Positions 26,610 through 37,759 of a stretch of 64,000 nucleotides of DNA are shown here, one piece after another. The notes beneath the pieces are model-generated. The model made no database searches and had not been told where the DNA came from. It was given only the letters and a program-made list of their open reading frames with translations. The stretch's first letter is position 1; every line of letters starts with the position of its first letter. Position numbers and translations under genes: made by a program. Source of the DNA: Amia ocellicauda (lineage: Eukaryota; Chordata; Actinopteri; Amiiformes; Amiidae); contig NC_089868.1 of NCBI RefSeq assembly GCF_036373705.1, positions 15,296,520-15,360,519 of the forward strand, read 5' to 3'.

Positions 26610-29600
26610 TTGCTATCTCTAGCTAGTGGATTAATACGGATTTTTTTCTTGCTGCTGAAAACTTATTAATTTGACTTGATATGTTTCATATAACCAGGCT
26701 TATCAAGAGAAACTAGAAACATATAGGATTAATTTAATTAATTATTATTTCTCCCTATAACTACATCTTTGCTCTGTTTGAAGTTTGAACCATTTCTATG
26801 TCAGAGAAACTGGTGTTATGTCAGCAAATCATGAACTAATATCCTAGGTACAACTAACAGCTAAACAGTGTCATGGATTGATAGCCATGCTATGTGTGAG
26901 TTAAATTATTGTCTTTTACCTGTCTCAGGACAGCCTGAGGGTTTTGTTGGAAGCAACAAAGGCCAACTCGCACTTTATACAATATGATTTTTTTTTTTTT
27001 TTACAGCATTACAGGGTGCTTAAAATGAGTCATATTTTTTAAGTGTTTTGACTGTGGCTCATTATAGCAATATAGCAGAGTGTCAGAAAAACGATTTAAC
27101 TGAGGAAAGCTTCTGTGGAGAAACTAGTGAAAGATCATAAGAGCTGTGTTGTCAATGCCATGTCACTGCCTAACTGAAATTAACAGTACAAATTGAGCCA
27201 GAAGCCCATGTCCCTGGTTGAGATGAAAATAGAGAGTTAAGAGGTTTAACGCACTGAAATCCTCAAGAGACACACCCCCATACGAGTATATGCCAGGGTT
27301 TATTAAAATGAGTTGAATGACAATCACAGCTTTTCTTCTCATTCTCTGTGCTACACCAAGACTCAACTTTTACAGATACCAAAGAAAGAGGACAAGAAAT
27401 TACATGGTTGACCTGAGCCAGAGAGCCTTAGTAGGATCATATCAAATAAATACTGAATTAAATGGCATTGTTTCAGAAAAGACATTAGCACTTGTGGGTT
27501 TGGTGCCAATGCAATTAATTCAAGTTTTTTCAGTGTCTTTTAATGAATGTACACAGCTAAGATGAGGCTGTCAATAGTTGTCTTTGCAATGTGGAACAAG
27601 GTCTTAAAGCTGAGGTCTACAGCTGTTGTGTGCGTGTGTGAGCGTCATCTTGTTTGTTTGAAAGTGAGCTTTTTGTATATGGTGAAAAAGCAGATGTTAT
27701 TTCTTGCTGTGATGTAAATCGCTGTACTTTTGCTTTATTCAGTGATTCGTTTGGAATATTGTTACTGTTCTGTGAGGATGAGAAACAAAATTGTTTCCCT
27801 GGCAGCTGGCAGCTAAATTGATGGAAACTTTTTTTTAAATTCATAGTAGCTATTGTTGTTTTACACATTATTTTATATTGTGCCATTCATACTGTGGATA
27901 TCTTCAATAGCTCCAATCTAAGATCTCACCACCTCCAGCCTTATTCTACCATCCTAGGCAGTCTCTAACTAGGTAAGATTTTGTAGCCAGGTGTACAGAG
28001 TTAAAATGCACAGACTCCTGCAAAGATTTATTCTGCCCAGCTATCACATTTCACAGGGAGAGTATGCCCATATTGCCCTAATTGACCTTTTCTGCCTTTT
28101 AATAAGTTGCTTATGCAAATGAGGTGAATCATTCAACACTTAAAAAAAGACACTACTAGCCCTTTCTGCTGTGGCTTGTGTGAACTTCAAGGAACAGGGA
28201 TGGATGATTACGTGTCTTTTTTTTCTTTACAACTTCAATTTTCCTTAAATTTTCTTCCCTTCTTTGTTCTCTAACATTTCATGTGTGGCTTTTGATTAGT
28301 TGACAATCAGATCATTAATTTCTTCTCTATTGTTATTTGTATGTGTTATTTGAATATTTATATTATCTAACAATCTGAATATGATATTCACCTAAAACGA
28401 TATGATGCCAATATTGCCACTGAACTTTGATCACAGGGGAATGGTTCTGTAAGTACAACAATTCAGTATCAATCTACAAGATTGGATCCAAACTTGAATG
28501 TCCTGTAAATTGCTTTTCTTGTGTGTCCTGCTATTGAGGAGCATAAACTGATTTTGCCACTTTCCAGACATCTTCGATAATATGTTTATTACAGTATCAG
28601 AACACTGCTTTGTTTCATTGACACTATATTTGAATATGGTTTGGATTTCTTGAATCTCTCTGAGGGCTTATTTGATTGCTTACCATCTCCCCTGTCAATC
28701 CTGAGCCCACTCCTGGCCTTTTAAGCTATCTTCAGATAAATATGAAATGGAGAAAACTAATCATCTTATCCTATAGCAACAATAGGTCAGTTTTGTGGGG
28801 ATTCTGTGTGTAAGTATGAGAGACAAATTTTACAGAGCTTGAATTGACATATTTTGGCAGTATGCAACATACTATTAAATACTGAGGATCAGTTCTAATG
28901 TGGATCTCTCGGACAAAAAAAAAATACATCAATGAGCCAAACTGAACTACTAACAGGAAAACAGCGGTTGCATGGTAACTGCTGATACTCTTTTATTGGT
29001 TGTGACTGCTGGCTTGTTCAGTCAATGCATTCCCAGCAGTATTCAATAATACAACTGTCACTTAAGACTCTCCTACACAGTCCACTTGTCAAAGTGGATT
29101 AAGAATATATTGCCATTGTCAGCAAATAATTATGTGTGTTGTGGTCAATGACAGCTTGTCATTAACTCTTTGCCCCTGTTCCTGTAAGTGTGTGTCAACT
29201 ATTATCTTTGAAATTTTTGGAAAAACAAAAAAATTGTATTTTCTAGTCAATAACCTGGAAACCTCTCTAAAATGGAATGAGGGGATTTCTGGAAAAGATC
29301 AATATTATACTTTGAAGTTTTGATGAATTATTAGGATTTAATGGGCAGGCATTTCATTTCAGTTTCTGAATGCTAAAGTACACAGCTGCTTTAATAATCC
29401 TGAAAAGGCTTCAATGTGATTGTTTTAAATCAAGACAGATGGCAGATTAAAAGATCTGCTCTGTGTAGATCACATATAAGAATGAGTTTACTGAATTATG
29501 TATGGCCCATGGTAATGCCAGTAGATGAACATTCTGCTTGGACAGGGATCTCAGGTGAGGATGAATAATTGTGTTGAATTTCTCAGTAATCTGCTCTATC

Positions 29601-29680
29601 ATTTGTTCATTGATTTGAAGTGTGTTGTGCAGGTAATTCTCCTGTAATCACCGGAGTGTCCAGACAGTCCTGGAGAGTTG
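26610..29680. other. AT-rich spacer, nothing recognised
   Basis: No supported exon or RNA gene. A poly-T tract lies at 26989-27003. Confidence 0.5.
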
Positions 29681-29688
29681 ATCAGTCT

Positions 29689-29694
29689 TTTATT
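29689..29694 (-). terminator. Polyadenylation signal for the repeat-protein gene
   Basis: AATAAA on the minus strand, about 55 nt past the proposed stop codon at 29751-29749. Confidence 0.6.
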
Positions 29695-29748
29695 GATGAG
29701 ACAATAAGAACAATCAGGTTCTGGTGTAAAACTTTTTAATCTGTGCTT

Positions 29749-31543
29749 TCAGAGATCGGTTTCCTCCACCTCTGAGTCTTTTCCCCAAAATTTGGATTGC
29801 TGCAGGAGGACCTCCTCAAATGTCATCTCCCAGCAGACCTGGTTCTCTGTGGGGCTCTGAATAAACCTCCAGGTCACCTCCAGGTCATCCTCCTCATCGT
29901 ACTCTTTCATGTCCTCGTCATCCTCCTCCAGTATAGACGGGAGGAAGGGCTCGCACAGCCTCTGCCTATCCTGTTGGTGGCTGAGGGCAGCAGGGTGATA
30001 CTGGAGACCCTGGGGGGTAACGGGGTAAAGAGGTTGATTTAGATGATGTTAAATACTTTCATAAGCACGCCCTGCAATAAAGTGTTCGCAGATGATGCAG
30101 AGGAAGCTGTTGCTAGTCGTTGCTGTGCCCTCTCAGCGGCAGGTATCTTTTCTAGCAGCTTGATCTAAGAGAGATATGTGGCACATAAAATACACAAAAT
30201 ACACACTCCAATACCTGAAGCTACGTGTGCTCTCCATTTGTCTTCTTCATAATATTTCTAATAGAAAATATGAATAATGTAATCTATTTCAACATTAAAT
30301 AATACCTGGTTACATTGTACAGGAGGACTCTATGACTTTGTCCTGATAATGTAATGCGCTCAGTGACTCACAGTGCTGGTGTCGTCCCCATGCTTCTCCA
30401 GGGTGTCCCGGCACGTCACACTGTCAGCAGGAGGACAGGTTTCAGGCTCTTCCTCCTCATTCCCCTCCATTATTGTTGGGAGGTACGGCATGCCCAGCTT
30501 CCGCCAATCCTGCTTGTGTCTGCAGGTCACACTGTTCACCACGGTGTCATGGACAGGGGGACAGGTTTCAGGCTCTTCCTCCTCATTCCCCTCCATTATT
30601 GTTGGGAGGTACGGCATGCCCAGCTTCCGCCAATCCTGCTTGTGTCTACAGGTCACACTGTTCACCACGGTCTCATGGGCAGGGGGACAGGTTTCAGGCT
30701 CTTCCTCCTCATCCACCTCCATTATCGTTGGGAGGTATGGCATGCCCAGCTTCCGCCAGTCCCGCTTGTGTCTGCAGGTCACACTGTCAGCCATGGTGTC
30801 ATGGGCAGGTGGACAGGTTTCAGGCTCTTCCTCCTCATCCACCTCCATTATTGTTGGGAGGTACGGCATGCCCAGCTTCCGCCAATCCTGCTTGTGTCTG
30901 CAGGTCACACTGTTCACCACGGTCTCATGGGCAGGGGGACAGGTTTCAGGCTCTTCCTCCTCATTCCCCTCCATTATTGTTGGGAGGTACGGCATACCCA
31001 GCTTCCGCCAATCCTGCTTGTGTCTGCAGGTCACACTGTTCACCACGGTCTCATGGGCAGGGGGACAGGTTTCAGGCTCTTCCTCCTCATTCCCCTCCAT
31101 TATTGTTGGGAGGTACGGCATGCCCAGCTTCCGCCAATCCTGCTTGTGTCTGCAGGTCACACTGTTCACCACGGTCTCATGGGCAGGGGGACAGGTCTGA
31201 GACTGGAGGGGCTTCTGAATACTCTCCTCGACAGTGCTGGTTCTGCTTCCTGGCATTACAAATGCTTTCATTTAAAAGTCATTGTTATAGTTTGTGTCGT
31301 ACATTAAAATTAAAAAGAGAATATTATTGTGAAATTACAGGTTATTAAACCTCTTAAGAATATGAATATATGTATGGACACATTTGTAAGTAGACAGAAT
31401 CGCTCACCTGTGAAGGAAGGAACATTTTTCTTGACAATACAGCAAGGAAAGAGCTTTATGAAGCCCCGTAGGCCTGCTGCCACACTCTTCCTCTGCTTCT
31501 TTTCCTCCTTCATGACAGCACTGCGACTGGGTTTCTGACCCAT
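29749..31543 (-). CDS. Unrecognised gene: predicted acylated acidic tandem-repeat protein, 460 aa
   Basis: I do not recognise this gene. Four exons join in phase: 31543-31408 (ATG, phase 1 donor GTGAGC), 31249-30372 (donor GTGAGT), 30164-30057 (after a TCTCTCTTAG acceptor) and 30009-29749 (TGA), 1383 nt in all. The start MGQKPS fits the N-myristoylation rule (Gly2, Ser6). A basic stretch (KEEKKQRK) and FPCC follow at about residues 12-38, so membrane attachment by myristate and palmitate is plausible. Residues 64-315 are six 42-residue repeats (TCPPAHETVVNSVTC, then HKQDWRKLGMPYLPTIME, then EEEEPE), with a seventh partial copy to 338. Residues 375-460 contain a diverged copy of the core and a strongly acidic tail. 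The intron between the last two exons would be only 47 bp, so that junction is the weakest part. Function unknown. Confidence 0.7.
30400..31195 (-). repeat. 126-bp coding tandem repeat, six full units
   Basis: Units recur exactly every 126 bp (for example, ACAGGT at 30435, 30561 and 30687), so the frame is preserved. Units differ by a few substitutions, such as GN versus VD before the Glu run, and one unit has DTMAD instead of ETVVN. Length in whole codons and near identity suggest recent unequal exchange under coding constraint. Confidence 0.95.
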
Positions 31544-31589
31544 TGCAGAAGTCGATATACAGATGTCGTTCAAATTCAGTAAATAATCA

Positions 31590-32060
31590 ATTTATTCAAT
31601 AAATAATTGGTAAGTAATAATTCAGTAAATAATAAATGCAATTGTTAAATAATTAGGAACTAAATGATTAAGTAAATAGTAAGTGCAATCGGTAAATTAG
31701 GAACTAAATGATTAAGTAAATAGTAAATGCAATCGGTAAATAATTAGGAACTAAATTATTAAGTAAATAGTAAATGCAATCGGTGTATAATTAGGAACTA
31801 AATGATTAAGTAAATAGTAAATGCAATCGGTAAATAATTAGGAACTAAATGATTAAGTAAATAGTAAGTGCAATCAGTAAATAATTAGGAACTAAATGAT
31901 TAAGTAAATAGTAAATGTAATCAGTAAATAATTAGGAACTAAATGATTAAGTAAATAGTAAATGTAATCCGTAAATAATTAGGAACTAAATGATTAAGTA
32001 AATAGTAAATGTAATCAGTATATAGGAAGTGAATAATTCAGTTAATAGTAAATTCAATAG
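31590..32060. repeat. AT-rich 47-bp minisatellite
   Basis: Repeats of AGGAACTAAATGATTAAG begin at 31655, 31699, 31746, 31793, 31840, 31887, 31934 and 31981. The period is 47 bp except for one 44-bp step. Degenerate half-units extend on both sides. The array starts within about 50 bp upstream of the start codon of the unrecognised minus-strand gene, so it occupies its 5' flank. Confidence 0.93.
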
Positions 32061-32768
32061 TTAATTAGAAGTAAATATTTCGGTAAATAGTAAATTGTGT
32101 AGATAAATTGCTGTAAGTCTCAAGTAGGTCAGTATTGAATCAATTCCACTGCAACTCTGCTCCTTCTGACAGGCTGGACACAGTGACATCATAACACCTC
32201 AGCATTCTATAATGACATCACAGCACATCAGGAAATGTACATACACAAACAACTGTGTTCCATAGGAGAAGTCAATTTAGTTAATTTTATTTCCAATTAA
32301 TGGACCTTATTCTGCAGGAATAGCAACTATTTATGTGTAAAACTGCAGCAATAACTGCTATGTGTTGATTTCAGAAATTATCGACTTGGCTCCCATATTC
32401 TTCCAGTTCTTCTGTCTTTTTTATGACAAAACTGTTTCAGGCTTATTTTTTTTATAAAAAAAAGACTAATTGATCACCATTGAAGAAAAAGGTGTAGTCA
32501 TGGTTAGAAAAAAAAAATCTGAAACAATTCTAAATACTGACACTTTGATGAATCAAGCCCAATATCCCTAATCAGCTGAGCAAGTTTAAGTCTCTAACTG
32601 GCAAGAGATCTTTTCAGTATGCTTTTCATGTCAATGACAAACTAACTTCATGTTTACTAGCCTCCATTCTGCTAATCTGGTGTTTGGTTTTAAGTGGAAT
32701 AAATCTGCTAAAATCTTGTTACACAATCAAAACACAGTTATCATGCTTGTTTTTTTAATATTTTAATG

Positions 32769-33077
32769 CAGTGGTTCCCAAACCGGTCCTGGGGGACCCT
32801 CTACCCTGCTGGTTTTTGTTCCAACCGAGTTTTCGATTACTTAATTGAACCTTAATTGAATTAACAGTCTGCTTAGATTTTACTTTTTAAATTGTGTAAG
32901 AAAATAGTTGTTTCTTCAGTACGTTTTTTAATATAATTCTATACTTCACTTGTAACCCCTACTCCTGATTTAGGAAATTATTAGTACAATTAAGGGTTCA
33001 ATTAAGTAATTGAGAGCTCGGTTGGAACAGAAACCAGCAGGGTAGGGGGTCCCCCAGGACCGGTTTGGGAACCACTG
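32769..33077. mobile_element. hAT-superfamily miniature element with perfect 8-bp duplication
   Basis: A 309-bp element has long terminal inverted repeats starting CAGTGGTTCCCAAACCGGTC. The identical octamers TTTTAATG flank it at 32761-32768 and 33078-33085. The 8-bp duplication and CAG...CTG ends are hAT hallmarks. It has no coding capacity and must have been moved by a transposase encoded elsewhere. Confidence 0.93.
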
Positions 33078-35160
33078 TTTTAATGTATTTATTATTTTTT
33101 CTCCATACCAAGAACCTATTCTCTACCCAACTGAGATGTGCAACACGAAGCTGTAAGATATACAGAGAAATGTAATATATGAAAAACAGGTTACATTCCA
33201 ATAAAATGTGAGGTTGAAAAGTGTGAATGTGGAACTAAGAATTAAACTAATCACTGGGACCATACAGTCTCTTCCTGGAGGATTTGTGTGTCCCCAGTCA
33301 TTTTAAAATTGGTTTTCCATGCATGTCTGTAAATATGAGAGATTGTGGTGTTGGGGAATTTCATATTTAAATAGCATGCATTTTCTTGATAATTTGGTAG
33401 TGGAAGCAGGTGAATAAACTCCTAGGCTAATCCTAACCTGTCTATTCTGACAATTATCAAGCTGTCTACTTGGCTGTTTATTTAACAATCACTAGGTGTA
33501 AAGAATCCTCCAGCAATATGATTATATGACATGCAATTCATCGCGTTCAACAGAATCAAGTGATGTCCCCCAGGGGCATTCTGCCCTTCTGCCCTCAACG
33601 GGGTTTCATATAACTTTGAAACCTTGACAAAATGAGACAATAATAGCTTCGTTCTGAGTCAGTTGTTCTGGTAAAGCTCAATTTGTTCTACAAGTGGGAA
33701 TAATGACTGTATTTACAAATGTCAATTTGATGACGTTTTTGCAAAGATAATTTGTTTGGTTTTGTTTCTTGCAAGAGAATGGATTAAGAATCCCCTGTAA
33801 ATAAATTACTCTAACTTTGTGAAAGATGACATTTCATTTATATTTGCATGTCATCTTTGGAAAACAAAAATGTAGACACCAAGATGAATGCCGGCACAAA
33901 TGCTATGCAGGCTTGTAACATTTTAATGTAATATGCAGCTCTCGTAGCCACCCTAAGCACTGGCGATACGTGCCCAGATGCATATTTCAATCTGTGCTAA
34001 ATTAAATCCATTCAATTATGAGAGTGAATGTGGTGCAATATACTTTGGAGTATTTGAAATGTCACCTCAAAAGGAGGATAAACAAAACATGGAATTTCCC
34101 TTTATTGTTGTACAAACCTGTACAAATTTCTACTATATGTATACAGTGCCTGTTTCAACTAAAAGACCAGTTAGAACTGTTTTATTTAAGCTATTTTATA
34201 ATTACCAGTATACTAGTCTTTTTATCTTATTTTATTGATTGAGAAATCCACATTTTAGTTTGAGTATCCAAGCTACCAACTTTTCTGAACATCTTGCATT
34301 GCATGTACTGTATAATGTATTACTTTATTAATGTTGAACTGTACTGGATGTACAGTTGGTCTTCCCAGCAACTACACACTTCCCAGAAATCCCCCACCAC
34401 CAGTGTAAGTACAGGTACAAGAAGCTGTAAAATAAGCCCAGCCTGCATTGCATTGCATTATCAATACTAATTAAGGTGCAAATGTGTAACATGAGAAATT
34501 GGAGCTATAACAATGACTGGGGTCAGTAACTCATACAACATGATTCCACAGAGCGTTAGCTTTTCAGTAAGAAAATGAATTGGCAGCCTAGTGACACCGA
34601 TAATGCAGCAGAAAAGGGGAATTGCTTGTTTGAGTGCCGGGAAATATTTCTAGGCTGGTCAAACGGCAGCATTTTTTGTATTTATTTTGCACATGAAGAA
34701 ACAGGCTGTGATTAAGTCTTCAATGTCTGGCTGAGGTAACAGTAGCATAAAGTATCATCTCTGACTGCTACATGAAAGGACTCTGGATGTGTGTGCACTG
34801 CGTCAGCACCTGAAACAAGAGCTATGTTCAACCTTCAAACGGGCTGATATTTCGTTCCTACTTTACTCAACCACTTGATCAGTGTGTAAAACCTCAAACG
34901 TTTGTTGCTGAAAGGATTGGACCTGTGTCCTTTTAGACAGACCCACTAGATAAAGAGGTGGGTGAAACATGTAGAGAGAGACAGGGCTATTGGAGATTGG
35001 TGTCCTGATGTTGAGATTCAGCCTTCACCACCACAGTCCTGTAATTAACTTTCCTGTCCCAGGGAGCAGATAACAATAATGCTGTCCATTCCATCACTGG
35101 CTGTAGAGCTCCACTTAAATTAGAGTGCATCCCACCCCCCCGGTGGATAGGGGAAATATA

Positions 35161-35617
35161 CAGTGAGGGAAAAAAGTATTTGATCCCCTGCTGATTTTGT
35201 ACGTTTGCCCACAGACAAAGAAATGATCAGTCTATAATTGTAATGGTAAGTGTATTTTAACAGTGAGAGACAGAATGACAACAAAAAAATCCAGAAAAAC
35301 GCATTTCAAAAAAGTTATAATTTGATTTGCATGTTAATGAGGGAAATAAGTATTTGACCCCTTCGACTTAGTACTTGGTGGCAAAACCCTTGTTGGCAAT
35401 CACAGAGGTCAGACGTTTCTTGTAGTTGGCCACCAGGTTTGCACACATCTCAGGAGGGATTTTGTCCCACTCCTCTTTGCAGATCCTCTCCAAGTCATTA
35501 AGGTTTCGAGGCTGACGTTTGGCAACTCGAACCTTCAGCTCCCTCCACAGATTTTCTATGGGATTAAGGTCAAACGTACAAAATCAGCAGGGGATCAAAT
35601 ACTTTTTTCCCTCACTG
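35161..35617 (-). mobile_element. Tc1-like element, short, with near-identical terminal repeats
   Basis: A 457-bp element is flanked by TA (35159-35160, 35618-35619). Its terminal repeats start CAGTGAGGGAAAAAAGTATT and agree over roughly 47 bp. A related internal copy (GAGGGAAATAAGTATTTGAC near 35339) gives the inverted-repeat/direct-repeat arrangement of Tc1 elements. The minus strand of 35375-35580 still encodes a transposase C-terminus ([13 protein letters not shown]..., ending in GFATKY). The rest of the transposase is deleted, so it is non-autonomous. Confidence 0.92.
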
Positions 35618-36320
35618 TACATTGCTAGTGATCTTATTTAATTGGATGTCTGTTATTCAATATTGTTACAGAAAATGCTTCAATAAATGTATATATTAAC
35701 CGGTTTTCCCTTTTCTTTTTATATGAAAACATATTTCAGAAAAGCAATGCAGGGATATATTTTAGCGGTATACATGCAGATTAAATAGAATGTAACGAAA
35801 AAAAAATAAAAGGTTGTTCTCAAGGTGAACTGAACTTAGTTTGTTAAATGAAAAGTTTGCTTCAGGATGTAAATGTAAGATTGACAAGATTGACATGTTC
35901 ATTGGAAGAACCCATCCACAGAAATGCACTGAATCTCCTGCTCACCATGATAAATATATTAACTATTTAGCCGAAACTTGCAATACTGTTTGCACTTGTA
36001 TTATTTTAGTTATTGTCCAATGAAAAGGTTTTGCTTTACTCTGTTCATCTGTGCTGTCTGTAAAGCTTTAGAAGCCACATGACAGTTTGGCTGTATTTTC
36101 CTTTATTTTTATACTATTAAAGCAGTTGTGATTTGCCATTATATTCCCACTGTATTTTTAATGCAGATGTAGAAAGATGCTCTTAACAGGACTATCATAT
36201 TTTGCCCTTAGTTGATGTGTAAAATTAGATTTTCAAAGTGAAAGTGAAGCTGCTGTGATCCTACATTTTGCAGACAAACCCTGGGTCTCCTGTAGGAGGT
36301 GGACACGCCGTTATGATGAT

Positions 36321-36351
<31 letters not shown>

Positions 36352-36605
36352 TACACACAATATTAATTTGTTCAGATGGAGTACAGTGCATGTGAAGTGC
36401 TATCGTGTGTAGGACGTCATTATGCTTTTCTTTCGTAGGACAGACAAAATCATGATCAACTAGCCCGCACATATTGATGATCATGCCTTCGTATGATGTA
36501 AAGCTGTTTTCCAAAATTATCATTCTCTACAGATTTCTTGGGTTTATTCAAGTAGGGCTTGGGAAACACACTAGCTGTCAAGTCAGGCACTGTGGTCCCG
36601 TTCGT

Positions 36606-36900
36606 GTAGCGCAGATTGTCGCAGTTCTGCGCGACTTCTCCAATGGGACCCGTGGGATTGTGCAGTTTCGGGCGGGTCTGCGCTGTTCCGCCAATGGGAT
36701 CGCTGGACTTGTGCAGCTCTGTTCTGAACTGCGGACATCTGCGCCATCTCGACCAATGACTGATCATGATCACTTGAAACTCCTCCTCTTGTGTGACGCA
36801 ATGGGTCTTGTTCTCATTGGTTTCTTTTTTAAATGCCTCCACGTTTATTGGCCGATGGGACGCACCGGCAGATTTGAAACAACATTGTGTTTTAAAACGC
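36606..36900 (+). promoter_or_regulatory. PIF1 promoter with five CCAAT boxes and a CHR-like site
   Basis: CCAAT boxes (NF-Y type) lie at 36640, 36691 and 36753 on the plus strand and, inverted (ATTGG), at 36816 and 36847. A TTTGAA element, the form of the cell-cycle homology region bound by the DREAM/MuvB complex, is at 36873-36878. No clear TATA box is present. The three plus-strand boxes sit in degenerate repeat units of about 51-62 bp rich in TGCGC and CGCAG words. This layout is typical of genes peaking in late S/G2, which fits PIF1. Confidence 0.65.
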
Positions 36901-36954
36901 AGCTGGTCCTGCACTTCTAATTTAATTCGCTAATATCAGTACTGTATTGGGCAG
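36895..36954 (+). other. PIF1 5' untranslated exon (3' end defined, 5' end guessed)
   Basis: A GCAG|GTAAGA donor at 36955 precedes a 784-bp intron, which ends at the CAG (37736-37738) just before the coding exon. The transcription start is not visible. Support comes only from the donor and the promoter motifs immediately upstream. Confidence 0.4.
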
Positions 36955-37759
36955 GTAAGACAAAGCAATACATATATTTCGCTTGATTGTGTAAAACGAA
37001 TAGCGTGTTAGGCTGATATGCATTGGGTAGTGATTACGTATTCTGCTTTTACTTGCACTTTAAAGCAGTTTGTTATATATACATAGAAAGCCATTTAATT
37101 CTGTATTTCTAATGCCATATTAAACAGTAACTGCACGGTCAGTTAATTTCTGAAAGAAGTGGGGAAAGCGATTCGTTTTGAATAGGTATAGCCATATGAT
37201 TATACGTAAAACTACAATGTAACCTTAATTGAAACTTTTCTACACTGTGTTTCATGTAGGATTTTCTCTGTAAAATGTGATTGTAATTTGTAAGTATCTG
37301 ATATGATGCTGTGGATTGACGATACTTTATTATAATGGGTATCTATATGATAGATATAGCTTTCCTTATGATGAACACAATGTCCCCTGATAGTATTAAG
37401 GTATTACTCATTATTTGTTATGTTGCATTAATTTTAGTATATTTAGTACAATTGTATTGCAGCTTTCCCTGTTTCTACTTTGCCAGTCTCTGGGTACACT
37501 TTTTTTTTTATTTAAAACACTATATAAAACTACATTCCTATATGGAAATGTGCCAGCTTGCCTAGGATCTCTTCTAGATGTTTAAGCAGGCTAATTTATT
37601 TGTTTTATTTATTTATTTGGGGGGTTACATATACTTAACCCCAGGGCATCAATTACCTGCATTTTAATTAGGCACACACATGCATCTAATCAGTATATTG
37701 ATTTGTGATATAATGTAAACCTATGCATCCGCTTACAGGTCCCATTTTCCATTTTTGAG

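Larger units (their letters stand above)
32080..36560. other. Spacer between the repeat-protein gene and PIF1
   Basis: AT-rich, without supported genes. It holds one intact hAT-like miniature element (32769-33077), one Tc1-like element (35161-35617) and an (ATA)n run at about 36326-36351, listed separately where they matter. Confidence 0.55.

Noticed and set aside
30354-31348. Plus-strand frames of 275-317 codons antisense to the repeat-protein gene
   Set aside because: They are shadows of the 126-bp coding repeat. The minus-strand frame has matching exons, a start, a stop and a polyadenylation signal.
31590-32060. CRISPR-like array
   Set aside because: The units are contiguous with no unique spacers, and the context is vertebrate. 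It is a minisatellite.
36456-36920. Opposed 150-codon frames over the PIF1 promoter
   Set aside because: The region is a CpG-rich promoter with repeated CCAAT units. Open frames on both strands are expected from its base composition.
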